From: Martensiomyces pterosporus | Lineage: Eukaryota > Kickxellomycota > Kickxellomycetes > Kickxellales > Kickxellaceae | DNA length: 64,000 nt | Assembly (NCBI GenBank): GCA_025201845.1 | Contig: MU604013.1 | Span: forward strand, 1-64,000 | Direction: 5' to 3' | In this document: piece after piece, positions 42,293 to 52,106 of the stretch | How the letters are laid out: every line of letters starts with the position of its first letter | Numbering within the stretch: position 1 is the stretch's first letter | Made by a program: the position numbers and the translations under genes | The notes under the pieces: model-generated | Databases searched by the model: none | What the model saw: only the letters and a program-made list of their open reading frames with translations | Told to the model about the DNA's origin: nothing

Positions 42293-42907
42293 TCATTTCC
42301 TGGTCTTTGCGCCCAGATTGAACGTTCCCTTCCTCTCATGCTCCCTCTGCTTTCTCAGCCACTTTCTGTACCCCTTGAGCGAATTAATCTTCTCACCGTA
42401 AAAGTCTGGCAGCGGGTTGCTCGCGGAGCTAAAGCTCGGGTCGGACCTGTTCGACTTGACGTGCTTAAAGAACTCGGCTTCCTTCATATCCATCGTCCTC
42501 GCCAGCTGCCTGTTCCCGATCTTATACCATATGCGGCCGACGGATGGCCCCACCACAAAGCCCAAAAGGCCACAGAACATCGTCGCGCCGCCAAACACAA
42601 AGATGGGATCCACGCCCATGAATGTCTGCTGTGGGTGGATCGGCAGACTGGCAAACACCGCCGCACCGCCGCCCAGACCGAGCATGGCGCAGGGGAGCGC
42701 AGCAAGGCGCTCCCACAGCCGCCGCTGTTTGCGCAGCTGGAAGAACTCCTCCCAGTTCAGGCTCTCAGGCACGGGGTTGGCGGCGGATTGTCTGCTAACC
42801 CCGGAAATGTGCAGGCGGCGAACGCTGGATTGGCTGTTCGACTGAATCCACCGGCCGTAGATAGGACGAGCGGTCCTGGCAGTATGCGCAGCAGCAGTAT
42901 TAAGCAT
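42293..42907 (-). CDS. pam17: Pam17, subunit of the mitochondrial import motor
   Basis: 204 residues from the ATG at 42907. The N-terminus is Arg/Ser/Ala-rich with no acidic residue for about 45 residues, a good mitochondrial presequence. The family motif LNWEEFFQLRKQRR follows. Two membrane helices come next (about residues 65-88 and 98-122, the second FVFGGATMFCGLLGFVVGPS), then a basic matrix tail. Pam17 helps assemble the Pam16/Pam18 J-complex at TIM23. It is convergent with nbp35. The family is fungus-specific, which supports the taxonomic call. Confidence 0.93.
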   Translation of the reverse strand: MLNTAAAHTARTARPIYGRWIQSNSQSSVRRLHISGVSRQSAANPVPESLNWEEFFQLRKQRRLWERLAALPCAMLGLGGGAAVFASLPIHPQQTFMGVDPIFVFGGATMFCGLLGFVVGPSVGRIWYKIGNRQLARTMDMKEAEFFKHVKSNRSDPSFSSASNPLPDFYGEKINSLKGYRKWLRKQREHERKGTFNLGAKTRK

Positions 42908-43389
42908 TACAAAAACAAACGTATTCCGCTTGAGAAGCAAGAAAGAAAAGGGGGAACACTGAATTTGTCTGAATTGGTAGGCAAGAAAAGGGGAGCAAAA
43001 AGAGCTCAAGCCCAAATAGAACGCCTGATGATAGTGAGACCAGCCCCTTCTCCTGCCTCAAAACGCTAGTCCGCAATTGATCAACGGATCAGCAGCAGCC
43101 ATCATGCGGCAAGCAGCCATCATGTGCCAGCGGCCTTGGCAAGGCGCATTATGAAATGGTTGCATGTTGCTGCTTGTGCGCTCGCTGCTGCTGTCGCTGG
43201 TGTGCGGTGAGCTAGAGAAAAGACTGGGCGCTCTATTGAACTCGGCTAGAGTGCCAAAAAGATGAAGAAGAGATGAAGGTGATACTAGTATAGGATTGGG
43301 TGCGTGAGAATGTAACTAGAGATGATGGATCCCAAACCCCTCATTACCCAGCAATACTAATTTTTTCTTTCCGTTTTCAAAGCAAGTGC
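42908..43389. other. Intergenic: pam17 promoter and pom33 3' end
   Basis: 482 bp without a gene. TTGATCAA and GATCAGC (43087-43093) lie 170-180 bp upstream of the pam17 ATG, next to a 15-bp partly repeated CAGCCATCATG pair (about 43097 and 43112). Confidence 0.5.
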
Positions 43390-44421
43390 TTAGTTCTGCT
43401 GCTGCTGCTGCTGCTGCTGGTTGGCCGCTGCCGGGTTCATGATCATGTCCCCCATCCGGCACAGCGTATCGCGCGCCTTGATGTACGCATCAGTGACCGC
43501 GCCCGGGATGTTGGCGCTTGCAGTCGGCGGGGTCAGCGTCTTGTCCAAAAACACTCTGACACGGCGGAATGCCGAGCGCGTGGGCGCACTCAGCGCATAC
43601 CTCAGCCTCAAGAACTGGATGTAGAACAGCGGAGCCAGCAGCGGGGTCTGGAACGTAACAGCACCCAGCACCAGCCACGATCCAATAACCGCGACCTCCC
43701 ACACGCCCACCTCGCGCAGCGCGGGCGAGTAGTACTTTGAGCTCCACTCGCCCATGAACTTGCTAACCCTCGCGGGCGTGGACAGCTGCACAGCCGCATT
43801 GGGCGCCTGTCTGGCCGCCTGAATCTCCGCCGTGACGCCGGGGAAAAACACAGGGATCAGGGTGGACCTGGTGTACGTGATGACGTGGAACAGAGAGAAC
43901 ACAACGAAAGGCAGCAGAGTGACTAGCATCGGCGGCTGCGTAAGCCAGTAGAACGCCAGCAGGAGGTACTCGACGTTCTCGTCCACAATGAGGCGCTGGA
44001 GGAACGCCAGGTTGATTTGCGGCGGCCCGTACGTTTTGTAAATCACAATGGCATAGCTGAGCAGGGCTCCCATGTAGGCCTTGGGGTAGTACCAGTTCGC
44101 CTCTCGCGCGCCAAAGGGCCGCTTGAAATAGTACAGAGTGCCGAACATCAGCACCAGAACGTGGCCCGCCCACCAGTAGAACTGTGCGGTCTACAATAGC
44201 ATTGCAAGGGGATTGCAGATGTGTGTGCATTAGCGGCAATTGCGCTGGCACTTGAATGCGATTTCAGCTTGGGGCGCTGCTGAATCCACGCTCTGGATTC
44301 GCAAGCCGCCAACATGCGACAAGTCAAAAATGGAGCACTGGAGACGTACCTTGGCGAGCGAGGTAAGGCGCTCGACGACCGGTGACGAGCGGGCAGCGCG
44401 CTGATGTGCAGGTTGTGCCAT
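43390..44421 (-). CDS. pom33: Pom33/TMEM33-family nuclear pore and ER membrane protein
   Basis: Exon 1 is 44421-44350 (24 codons, phase 0) and exon 2 is 44190-43390; the intron is 159 bp (AAG|GTACGT ... TTGTAG|ACC). Joined length is 290 residues (yeast Pom33 279). Exon 2 opens with TAQFYWWAGHVLVLMFGTLY and contains three or four membrane segments, followed by the conserved PLLAPLFYIQFLRLRYALSA block and an amphipathic C-terminus. The tail ends in a poly-Gln run encoded by CTG repeats (43393-43418). Family members shape ER tubules and help distribute nuclear pore complexes. The ATG-less start of exon 2 shows that splicing is necessary. Confidence 0.92.
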
Positions 44422-44775
44422 TTTACTGGATGCTAATTATCTATTCTATCCGTCTCCGTAAAGCTCGCCTCAGCTGGTTCTGATGGAGAAATCGCAATGT
44501 GCTAGTGCTGAAAATAGCAAGAAACCCTAGCAGGAAAGCTAGAAATGAAAAAGCGATGAAGAGCGAATCCAAGAAAAGTAGGAAAACAACCAAAGCGGAG
44601 AGAAAAGGAGAGAAAGGCGAAGAAGAAACGAGTGCAGTAGAAGGTTCTCTCGCCAGCCATCTTGGCGCACTGAAAAAGCGAAGCGCTGCCCACACGCCCG
44701 GATTGTATCTCTCGGGATTTATTCGGGTTTACCATTAAAGCCAGGTATTTAGGGGCACGCACATGACGGCTGTCC
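44422..44775. other. Intergenic: pom33 promoter and 3' end of the four-pass protein gene
   Basis: 354 bp, A/G-rich on the plus strand (about 44510-44640). The short frames on both strands are low complexity. No gene seen. Confidence 0.5.
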
Positions 44776-45465
44776 TCAATTGTCCTGCTTTTGTGTCAAT
44801 GGTTTCAGTGAGATGCCATTTACATTGCCATTTCCGTTGCTGCTGTCGTTATCGTCATCGTTGTCGCTGTCTAGTTCACTGGTTCTGGCGTTCTTAGACT
44901 GGATGGACCTGTCACCCTCCCTCCTACTGGAGCTGTCAGTGTTTGTAGTGGAGGTAGGGAGCTTAGCATAGTCGGAAGGTAGAACAACCAGGCTAATCAT
45001 TGAAAAGACTGCCAAGAGACCCCAGAGACATACGACTGCAATGAATATCCTACAGGTTTGCGTGATATGGTCGCAGACCCTTGTCCCTGCGTCATCTGGC
45101 TTGTTTCTAAATACTACTGGGACAAACCACAGCATGAGGAATATATTCGAGACAACCATCAAGCTGAGAAGGTATTTGCGATCCCGCTGCAAACTACTGT
45201 GCGGCATTACACTGCAGCAACCACATATGTATAAGGCGGAATGCACAGTTACGTATACGAAAGAAGTAGCGACCGACAAGCACAGTATGACCAGGGTGTA
45301 TGTATTCCAGCTACTAAGTGATTTGCCCAGTATGCCGCTAGGGAAAATATATTCTTGTTTTGCGTAGAGGACTGAGCATGTGAGTGAAACAAGAAATATC
45401 GTGAGTAACAAGATATACACCACAATGTTCATGTAGGCGTATGCTTTCATAATAGAAAACTGCAT
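44776..45465 (-). CDS. Four-pass membrane protein, unknown family
   Basis: 229 residues, single exon. Four hydrophobic segments at about residues 10-34, 55-80, 98-117 and 137-160 are followed by a cytosolic Ser/Asp/Asn-rich tail with an Asp-rich run (SDNDDDNDSS). A CGCC motif lies after the second helix. The layout (four helices, short loops, polar C-terminal tail) resembles MARVEL/tetraspan-like fungal proteins, but I see no decisive signature. Its codon use is more A/T-ending than its neighbours, which may mean low expression or a young gene. Confidence 0.7.
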   Translation of the reverse strand: MQFSIMKAYAYMNIVVYILLLTIFLVSLTCSVLYAKQEYIFPSGILGKSLSSWNTYTLVILCLSVATSFVYVTVHSALYICGCCSVMPHSSLQRDRKYLLSLMVVSNIFLMLWFVPVVFRNKPDDAGTRVCDHITQTCRIFIAVVCLWGLLAVFSMISLVVLPSDYAKLPTSTTNTDSSSRREGDRSIQSKNARTSELDSDNDDDNDSSNGNGNVNGISLKPLTQKQDN

Positions 45466-46182
45466 TATATGAGGCAGCAGTTGGCGAAGTGTGAAACAAT
45501 GGGGCTGCTGTAGAATGAGTGTTGGCTAGTTGAGCGAAGCGAGGAGTAAAAGCCAGTGTAATTGAATAATAGCAAAGTGGTTGTTTGTGAAACTAAAGAA
45601 CCACTGAGAAGGAAAGCAGGATAATCAAAGCATTTATGTATGTCTCTGCTCAGGCATTGCAGTCAATCCCGACAGCATGAGTAAAGAGGGGGAGCTGATT
45701 TTTGCTGTAAAACGAGTAAACACAACCGCAACTGGGTGAGGCGGATACACGTCTGCCTGCATTGCTTGTCAAATTGTGGTCATCTGTTCATGCAGCCCAT
45801 GCACATTCCGGCAAAGACGGTGTTTTTCATGATTTTGCTTCTCTTGGCTAGATATCCTCGCCCACAGTAAAATGCCTGTTTTCGAGCGCAACAGAAAACA
45901 GCAAGCACAGCAGGGCAGCTTCTAGCTGTACTTGGTTGACTTTGATAGAGCGTCAACTGGTTCGGCAACGGTGAGGGTTTCGAGAGACTCGCAGTATTAG
46001 CCAGCGTATCAATCAGGGCGTTGTTCCCAGAACAGGCAAACCATTTACCAGCCATCACGTGTCAGCAATCAATGCCGATTAACTGCCCCTGCCATCTGTT
46101 TCATCGCCATTGTCTCTCTCCTCCGCTCCTCTTTGAAATACAAAAGCGCATACTTGCTGTGGCTCCTGTCTCCTGCTTCTCA
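45466..46182. other. Intergenic, no recognisable gene
   Basis: 717 bp between divergent starts, comparatively AT-rich. A 92-codon minus-strand frame (45780-46058) has no recognisable features. It must contain promoters for both neighbours; no consensus TATA is placed convincingly. Confidence 0.5.
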
Positions 46183-47070
46183 ATGGCCGAAATACCGCTG
46201 CCCGCTGGCTGCATAACCTGCTATTTTGTGCGCCATGGAGAGCGCATCGACCACATCGACGATACCTGGGCAGCAACCTCGCCCACGCCTTACGACCCGC
46301 CATTGACCTCCGACGGCCACAAGCAAGCACGAAAGACAGGACATCTTATCCGCGAGTTGGAAACTGAAGCCGCAGACGGCTTGCCAGACGCACAAGAGGC
46401 ACTGGAGCAGACGGAGTATCACATATTGACGTCACCGTTCCTCCGCTGCGTGCAAACTGCCGATGAGTTATTCCGCGGGTTCCAAGAGCAGCATGCGGTC
46501 TCTGCGCATCGCCCAATCGACTGGCACTTGGCTCTGGAGCCAGGGCTTTCGGAACTTATGAATGATAGCTACTTTGACGAGCAGGTGCCCAACACCGTCA
46601 TCATAAGTCGCAAGAGCGAGATTGAGGGCAAGCTGCTGTGCCAAGACATGGTGTACAACGAACAGTACACTCCTGCGAGGAGCCTGCTACCCGTGTACCC
46701 GGAGGACTTTCAGAGCATGATGGCGCGTTTTGTGTCGACCCTCGACTACGCCACCACATTCCATTTGGGCCAGGTGTCGCTGGGAACCATAGGATCGGCG
46801 TTCCCCAGGGACTCGGGCGCGGGATCAAAGCACAGGGCAAAGCGCAGGGTGCTCATTTTTGTCACGCACGGGGCTGGAATAAACTCCCTCCTGTGGGCCA
46901 CCACGGTGCGTCCTGGCGGCAACGACGTGCCCTACTGCTGCGTGTCAAGGGCCAAAGTCGTGTCCCGCAAGTCGTCGGACCCCCTGCCAGAGTTTGGATC
47001 CTCTAGAATCCCCGTCTACACATGGTCTGTGGACTACCGCGCCTACGCCAAGCACCTGGCTGCACTCTAG
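46183..47070 (+). CDS. Histidine-phosphatase (phosphoglycerate mutase) superfamily protein
   Basis: 295 residues from the ATG at 46183; an open extension upstream to 46021 is leader-like. The catalytic RHG motif is in YFVRHGERID (about residues 13-22). The second catalytic His is in FVTHGAGIN near the C-terminal third, and LTSPFLRCVQTA gives the conserved Arg-containing helix. The long insert between the motifs and the WAATTV end resemble fungal relatives of UBASH3/TFIIIC-associated phosphatases rather than glycolytic mutase. Substrate unknown. Confidence 0.85.
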   Translation: MAEIPLPAGCITCYFVRHGERIDHIDDTWAATSPTPYDPPLTSDGHKQARKTGHLIRELETEAADGLPDAQEALEQTEYHILTSPFLRCVQTADELFRGFQEQHAVSAHRPIDWHLALEPGLSELMNDSYFDEQVPNTVIISRKSEIEGKLLCQDMVYNEQYTPARSLLPVYPEDFQSMMARFVSTLDYATTFHLGQVSLGTIGSAFPRDSGAGSKHRAKRRVLIFVTHGAGINSLLWATTVRPGGNDVPYCCVSRAKVVSRKSSDPLPEFGSSRIPVYTWSVDYRAYAKHLAAL

Positions 47071-47159
47071 CCGTGGATATCCGAGAGAAACATTTGGTGT
47101 ATTGTTATAGACTACTTTTAGCGGCTGAATAGATAAACCTATGGCTGCTTCCTGGCTGA

Positions 47160-47798
47160 TTAGAAGCGCTTGGCTGTGCGGATGTTGGAGCGGTTAGCCA
47201 AGACCAGCTTGTGGAGCTGGAGCTTCTTCTCCAGGACACCCGACGTTCCATTAATGATGGCCTGCAGCTCACCAGACAGGCGCATGTGGAACTTCCTCTC
47301 GTTCCTCCTCTTGACCGAGTCCAAGATCCACACGATCGCCCGTCTCCTCCGCTGCCTCAGATTCAGTGCCCTGGGCACCTGGATGACCTTTGATCCCTGC
47401 CTAGCGCTCTTGGTGTCCATGAAGGGCGAGACAATCTCAATAGCGTCCGACAGAAGCTTGTAGGGATCCGAGTTGGTGTGCTGGCGAATGTCGAGGAGGG
47501 CCATCTGGACAAACTTTTCAGCACGCATCTTCTTGCCGTCACGCATTATCGTGCTCACCAGCTGGGAGAGGAGGGGGTCCGTGCGCAGGCGTTGCCGGTC
47601 GCTGGGGCTGATCGCTGGCTCGGGGACAGCGTTGCGCGGGTTTACCTGCACCTCCGAGTCGCGCAGCACCTCCTGTGCGATCTTTGTTTGTGCGCGGGTG
47701 GCATAGGCACGTACTGCCAGCCCCTTTGCGGCTGCCGCTACGGGCGCCTGATTTTGAGCGAGCGAAAAGATTGGCCGAGCGAACAGCGAGCGGAACAT
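47160..47798 (-). CDS. rsm7: Mitochondrial ribosomal protein uS7m
   Basis: 212 residues. A basic, Ala-rich N-terminal presequence of about 50 residues precedes the S7 fold. Typical segments are LVSTIMRDGKKMRAEKFVQM, then VIQVPRALNLRQRRRRAIVW, and the C-terminal KLVLANRSNIRTAKRF. It binds 3'-domain rRNA of the mitochondrial small subunit. It is convergent with the histidine phosphatase, 89 bp apart. Confidence 0.95.
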   Translation of the reverse strand: MFRSLFARPIFSLAQNQAPVAAAAKGLAVRAYATRAQTKIAQEVLRDSEVQVNPRNAVPEPAISPSDRQRLRTDPLLSQLVSTIMRDGKKMRAEKFVQMALLDIRQHTNSDPYKLLSDAIEIVSPFMDTKSARQGSKVIQVPRALNLRQRRRRAIVWILDSVKRRNERKFHMRLSGELQAIINGTSGVLEKKLQLHKLVLANRSNIRTAKRF

Positions 47799-48202
47799 TG
47801 TGACTATCGCCTGTCTACTACTGCGCTAATTTCGAAGGTAGCAATGCGGATTCTGAATCGGGAGAAAGAGGGCACAGGAGGTAGAACACAGGAAAGTGCG
47901 AGTAGAGTTCAAATTCAGGGCCAACAAGAACACAGTGCAGCGAGGAAAAAATGCAGCAAACGAGCAGGCTAAAAATCGATTCAAGCATGCGGTGCAGATA
48001 GTGACTGGCTGATCTCTCCGCTGATCGATCAAGGATGATTTCCATAAGCGCAGTGGAGCGAACAGCTGATAATCGCGCCAGGGCTGCAAGGCGGCGGAGA
48101 GCGCACAAACACCACCTCCGCTGCCTTAACCCTCGCGCTGCATTTTGTCGTATTTACTCCTAGCATACCCTGCCGCAGCTCTGCACAGCACAAGAGAACA
48201 CG
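47799..48202. promoter_or_regulatory. Divergent promoter, rsm7 / NDUFAF4-like gene
   Basis: 404 bp shared by two divergent, probably mitochondrial genes. Two GCTGATC elements at 48008-48014 and 48020-48026 stand 12 bp apart, followed by GATCAAGG. Confidence 0.55.
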
Positions 48203-48706
48203 ATGGGCCAGAGCAGCTCAAAGGCGGCACTGCGGCTGCCGCGCAGCACACCACGGGGCACCAGCGTGCTGCGCAAGGCAGCAGCTGAAACCGCACGCAA
48301 GGCCAAGGACGCATCCAGCAGTGCCGCAGCAATGAAGACTCGGGAGCAGATGCTGGCCGAGGACCCAGCGGAAGACGAGGGGCAGGATGCCAAGCTATCG
48401 GATAACCTCAAGTACTTTTTGAATCCCAAGGAGTTGCTGACCCCGATCACGCCCAAGAACCCCAACGAGAACATCAACGTGCAGACGCTGAAGAGCAGGC
48501 GCGAGGACGATGACTTTGAGGTCGTTGGAGGCAGTCGCCTGAAGGGCTCTGAGGTGGTCAAGCTGCTCAGGGAGCTGGGCGGCAATGAGGGAGACGAGAG
48601 GGCAGTTGAGAGCGTGGCTAAGAAGTACGGACTGGAGCCCCGGACGGTGAGGGATCTGGCGCGGTTCTTGGACCCGCTGCCGCAGCCGGCCAATGGACGG
48701 CCATAG
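48203..48706 (+). CDS. NDUFAF4-like protein (possible complex I assembly factor)
   Basis: 167 residues. MGQSSSK at the start is a good N-myristoylation signal (Gly2, Ser6). The C-terminal 50 residues read RLKGSEVVKLLRELGG, then ERAVESVAKKYGLEPRTVRD and LARFLDPL. This parallels the end of human NDUFAF4 (Lys-Gly, an ALTLL helix, then AEKIMQEYQLE and DVNSLLKYF), which is also N-myristoylated and of similar length (175). The middle has DNLKYFLNPKELL, near the LLSFLKDVYVDSKDP position. I infer a mitochondrial complex I assembly role. If wrong, it is a small myristoylated protein of unknown function. Confidence 0.6.
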   Translation: MGQSSSKAALRLPRSTPRGTSVLRKAAAETARKAKDASSSAAAMKTREQMLAEDPAEDEGQDAKLSDNLKYFLNPKELLTPITPKNPNENINVQTLKSRREDDDFEVVGGSRLKGSEVVKLLRELGGNEGDERAVESVAKKYGLEPRTVRDLARFLDPLPQPANGRP

Positions 48707-49191
48707 GGTCTCTTTGCAGTGGATTGCCGTATGTGACTGTTGAATGTGCGTGTGTGCGAGCTGCCCGGTCTTCGGCGTGTGTCGGTGTGCCTTTTGCAAG
48801 TAATTGCCGTGTTTGTTCTGGAAAGGGGGTGTATCTTGCACACACGTCCCCTCCTCCAGCCCGGCAAAGTGCTGCTTGTCACACGCTGAACATCACAGTG
48901 CAAGATGGGCACAGATACAACGGAGCGAATGCTGGCACAGCGAGAACAATAAGAGCATGAAAAATTTTGCTGTGGCCCTGTCCTCCATTGTCACCCGATC
49001 GATGTGTGCCTGCGGCGACTGCCTCTGCCCAGACATCATCTGCGACTACTGCTCCGCCCCTCCCCACACATCTTTTGCCCCATCAGCGATATCTACTTTA
49101 CTTTCCCATCTCTACTTTCCAGGTTTTATTTCATATAATACACACGCCCCCATTTTTACACGCTCGTTTTCTTGTGTGAGGTATCATACGC
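48707..49191. other. Intergenic: 3' end of NDUFAF4-like gene and IFRD promoter
   Basis: 485 bp, no gene. The pyrimidine- and T-rich stretch at about 49060-49170 before the ATG at 49192 fits a promoter or leader. No strong TATA. Confidence 0.5.
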
Positions 49192-50876
49192 ATGGCGAAT
49201 TCAACAAATGAGCTGCTCCGAGCAGCACTGAATGCCGGCCGCACACCGAGCTCGGGCGGCCGGTCAAGCAAGAACAGCTCGCGCAAAGGCACCCCCAAGA
49301 GCCAGAGTCGCGCGGGAAGCAGGGTGGGCAGCAGAGATGTTTCAGACGACGAGTTTGACGACACAGCGAGCTTTGCCTCCGACGACACCTGGATGATTGA
49401 GGGCGAGGAAGAAGCGGGCGATGAGCAGGTCGAGAAGGTCGAGAAGGTCGACAACTGGGAGGACATTATCTCTGCTGCCTTGGATGCGCTGTCCGAAAAG
49501 CGCGTAGCGTAAGTACTCCATACATGCGCTGCCTTTGTCTTGTCTTGTCTTGTCTTGTCTTGTCTTGTCTTGTCTTGTCTTGTCTTGCCTTGCCTTTTGG
49601 AAGGCTGATATGGAATGTGAATTTAAGATTGGGGTCAGCTGCTCCATGCCCCTTGAGAGGATGCACGTTCCACATGCTGAATCAACCGGCTGTTCGCATC
49701 CGCCTTCACAGCAGGGCACGGGTTAGGATAGGAAGAGAGCGGGCTCCTGGTGCATGACAAGCTACTAACAAAACCAGAATGCGCCTGCATTGTGCACATT
49801 GTCGCGTATGTAGCACGCGGGAGAAGGCATTGGCCACGATTGTGCGTCTGCTGTCGCATAAATATGTCGGAGACTCGCTGGAGGGAAGCCGGATGTCTTA
49901 CCTGGACGCCTTCAAGCGGAGTGCGAAAAGCACAAAGAGCGAACGAGAGACAATGCTGGCCGCACGTGCAGTTGCCCTGTGGTTCGTCAACTTTGGCGCC
50001 GACGTGCCCGAGGAGTATGCCGAGGCAAGCGAGCTGCTGCGTGGCCTGGCGCTCAACCACAAGTCCACCAACGTACGGTGTCTGGCGCTAAATTCGCTGG
50101 GCGTGGCGAACTTTATCTCGGCGGTGGACTACCGGGATGCCGCACAGCTGATCCGCTTCATCGACGCCAGCTTTTTGTCTGTCACAGGGGCGAGCGGCAA
50201 GACACAGCAGACCCCTGTGCAGCTCATTAGACAGGCGCTGGGGACCTACGGGTTCCTTATGACGGTTGTGGCAGATGGCGATGCGCGGCTGGCTGAGCAG
50301 CTGTTTGAGGAGTCATTCTCAGCACACATGAAGGCGTTGGCAGCAGATAATGTCGAGGTGCGCGTGGCTGCCGCACAGAATTTCGCGCTGGTGCACGAGT
50401 CGCTGTCGGAGAATGCCGAGTCTGGACGGTACGAGTTTGACCGGCAAGAGGAGCTGATCGCCACGATGGAGATGATGCGCAGGGAGAGCTCCAAGCGGCA
50501 CGGCAAGAAGGACAAGACCATGCAGAAATCGGTGCTGCGCGATGTCCTGCGAACCATCGAGGAGGGGCAGTCGCCCGACCTCAAGCTGGCGTTCAAGGGA
50601 AGGTCGGTGCACTTTGATGACTGGTCGCGCATCCTGAGGCTGCACTCGTTTAGGTCTAGCCTGGGCGGCGGGCTGCCCATCCAGTTCGTGGCCAACCCGC
50701 TGCTGCACGATATCTTCCAGGTCGAATTCAATGCATCGACAGATGACTTTTACAAGCACGAGGCAAGAGTCGTGGTGGACTCCAACTCGGAGCTGGCAAA
50801 GTCGCGGTCGGTCGATATGAGGAAGCGGAGAGACGCCAGGGGTGCGGCTTTGCGCTACAGCGAAGACGACTACTGA
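49192..50876 (+). CDS. IFRD family protein (interferon-related developmental regulator)
   Basis: Exon 1 is 49192-49508 and exon 2 is 49814-50876; the phase-2 intron is 305 bp (GC|GTAAGT ... TGTAG|C) and carries a perfect TACTAAC branch site at 49763-49769. Joined length is 459 residues (human IFRD1 451). The N-terminus is Ser/Gly/Arg-rich and acidic. The junction reads NWEDIISAALDALSEKRVAT then REKAL, and it is followed by HEAT/ARM-like helices (LLRGLALNHKSTNVRCLALN). The C-terminal IFRD_C block contains LRDVLRTIEEGQSP and the closing FRSSLGGGLPIQF. An alternative AG at 49777 is in phase but would insert 12 poorly fitting residues. IFRD proteins act as ribosome-associated or transcriptional co-regulators. 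Confidence 0.9.
49535..49594 (+). repeat. (TTGTC)n pentanucleotide microsatellite inside the IFRD intron
   Basis: About ten TTGTC/CTTGT units, the last two changed to TTGCC, starting about 25 bp after the 5' splice site. It makes the upstream half of the intron pyrimidine-biased. Confidence 0.9.
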
Positions 50877-52106
50877 CTCTTACAGCTTGCGAACCCGCTC
50901 CCTCAGTTATTCCTGTTCTCTCCATTACTATTCATGTTTTCTAGTACACTTTGATTTCACTAAATTCTGCTCGACTGAATCTCCTGGCTGTGTGCCCATT
51001 TCGCTCAGCTGACGAGGTGCTCTGTGGCTAAGAGTGCCACGATGGCGGTGGTGGGTGCGGAGGGGTAATCAGAGGACGTGGAGGGTGATCTTGGAGGCTA
51101 AATGCACGCGAACACAAAGGGCGTCTTTTTGGTGGAGGGGGATCGACGTCCACGCACACATGTGTTTCTATTTCAGTATACGCGCACATACATACATACA
51201 TACATACATACATACATGTGCCAGGCAACTGGTGTGGAAGTTAAGCGACATGTGTTGTTGCTCCTGCCGCTGTCGCACTGGCCACCCGCTTCTTGCCTTG
51301 TATGGTGAAAGGTGCGCGCGTTTCCGAGTATCCGCACGCTGATTGTTCTTGTGTTTTATTCTCCGCTTGGCTCCGAGCAGGATGGGCAGCTGCAAACGGC
51401 GGGCAGCCCCATCTTGCCCTGTGTGTGCTGGCCCAAGCGCAGTGGCTTGTTGCACCAGCGTGGTTGGTGGGTCCTGGCTCAGGGACGCCTTGTCTAGAGA
51501 GCGTACAGGGCAAGTGATAGTATCATATTTGCCTCACATTGTGTGCTCGCACGAGCCTTTTTGCCTTTCATGGTAAGTACAGCTGGCACGAGCGCAGTGT
51601 GGGGCTTGCAAAAGCCCTTGTGATAATCGCAGCAGCAGAATACATTCCATCGCCTCTTATGTGTGAGTCATCGACTCTCCACACCAAGCCAAGGGGAAAC
51701 ATCCCGTGGTAGCCCGCCGCTGCTGTTTTGCCATTCGGCACGGCCAGGAAGCATGTTTCTCCCGGTGGGTACCACAACAAAACATGATTTTCCACTCTGG
51801 TCGCAGCTACCAGCAACAACAATAACAAATCCTGGCATACACACACTGGCCAGCATAGATGCGCCTTCACCTATTTTCTATTCGTTGACTCCTTCCCCAC
51901 CGACTATATAAATAGAGAGTCTCGCCCGCCTTTCGCCCTTTGCTCAGCGAACAAAACTTTTTCTGTGCTCCGCATTTTTATTTAGCGCTCTTAAGCTACA
52001 CACTTCACCCTTTGCTTCGCCTTGCTTCGCTCTGCTTTTGCTGCTCTCGCACATACACCCTATATCGCACGTCTTCACGCTCCTGGCACGGAACCCGTAA
52101 ACCCAG
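50877..52106. promoter_or_regulatory. Neutral trehalase upstream region
   Basis: 1.2 kb with no gene. TATATAAATA at 51905-51914 lies about 195 bp before the ATG at 52107, followed by a T/C-rich leader. An (ACAT)n microsatellite is at 51186-51218. Short AGGGG/CCCCT-type elements occur (for example near 51060), which in yeast trehalase genes are stress-response sites; that reading is inference. Confidence 0.55.
51186..51218. repeat. (ACAT)n microsatellite
   Basis: About eight tandem ACAT units. No coding role. Confidence 0.9.

Noticed and set aside
45780..46058. 92-codon minus-strand frame
   Set aside because: No domain, no signal, and located where promoters for two divergent genes must lie.
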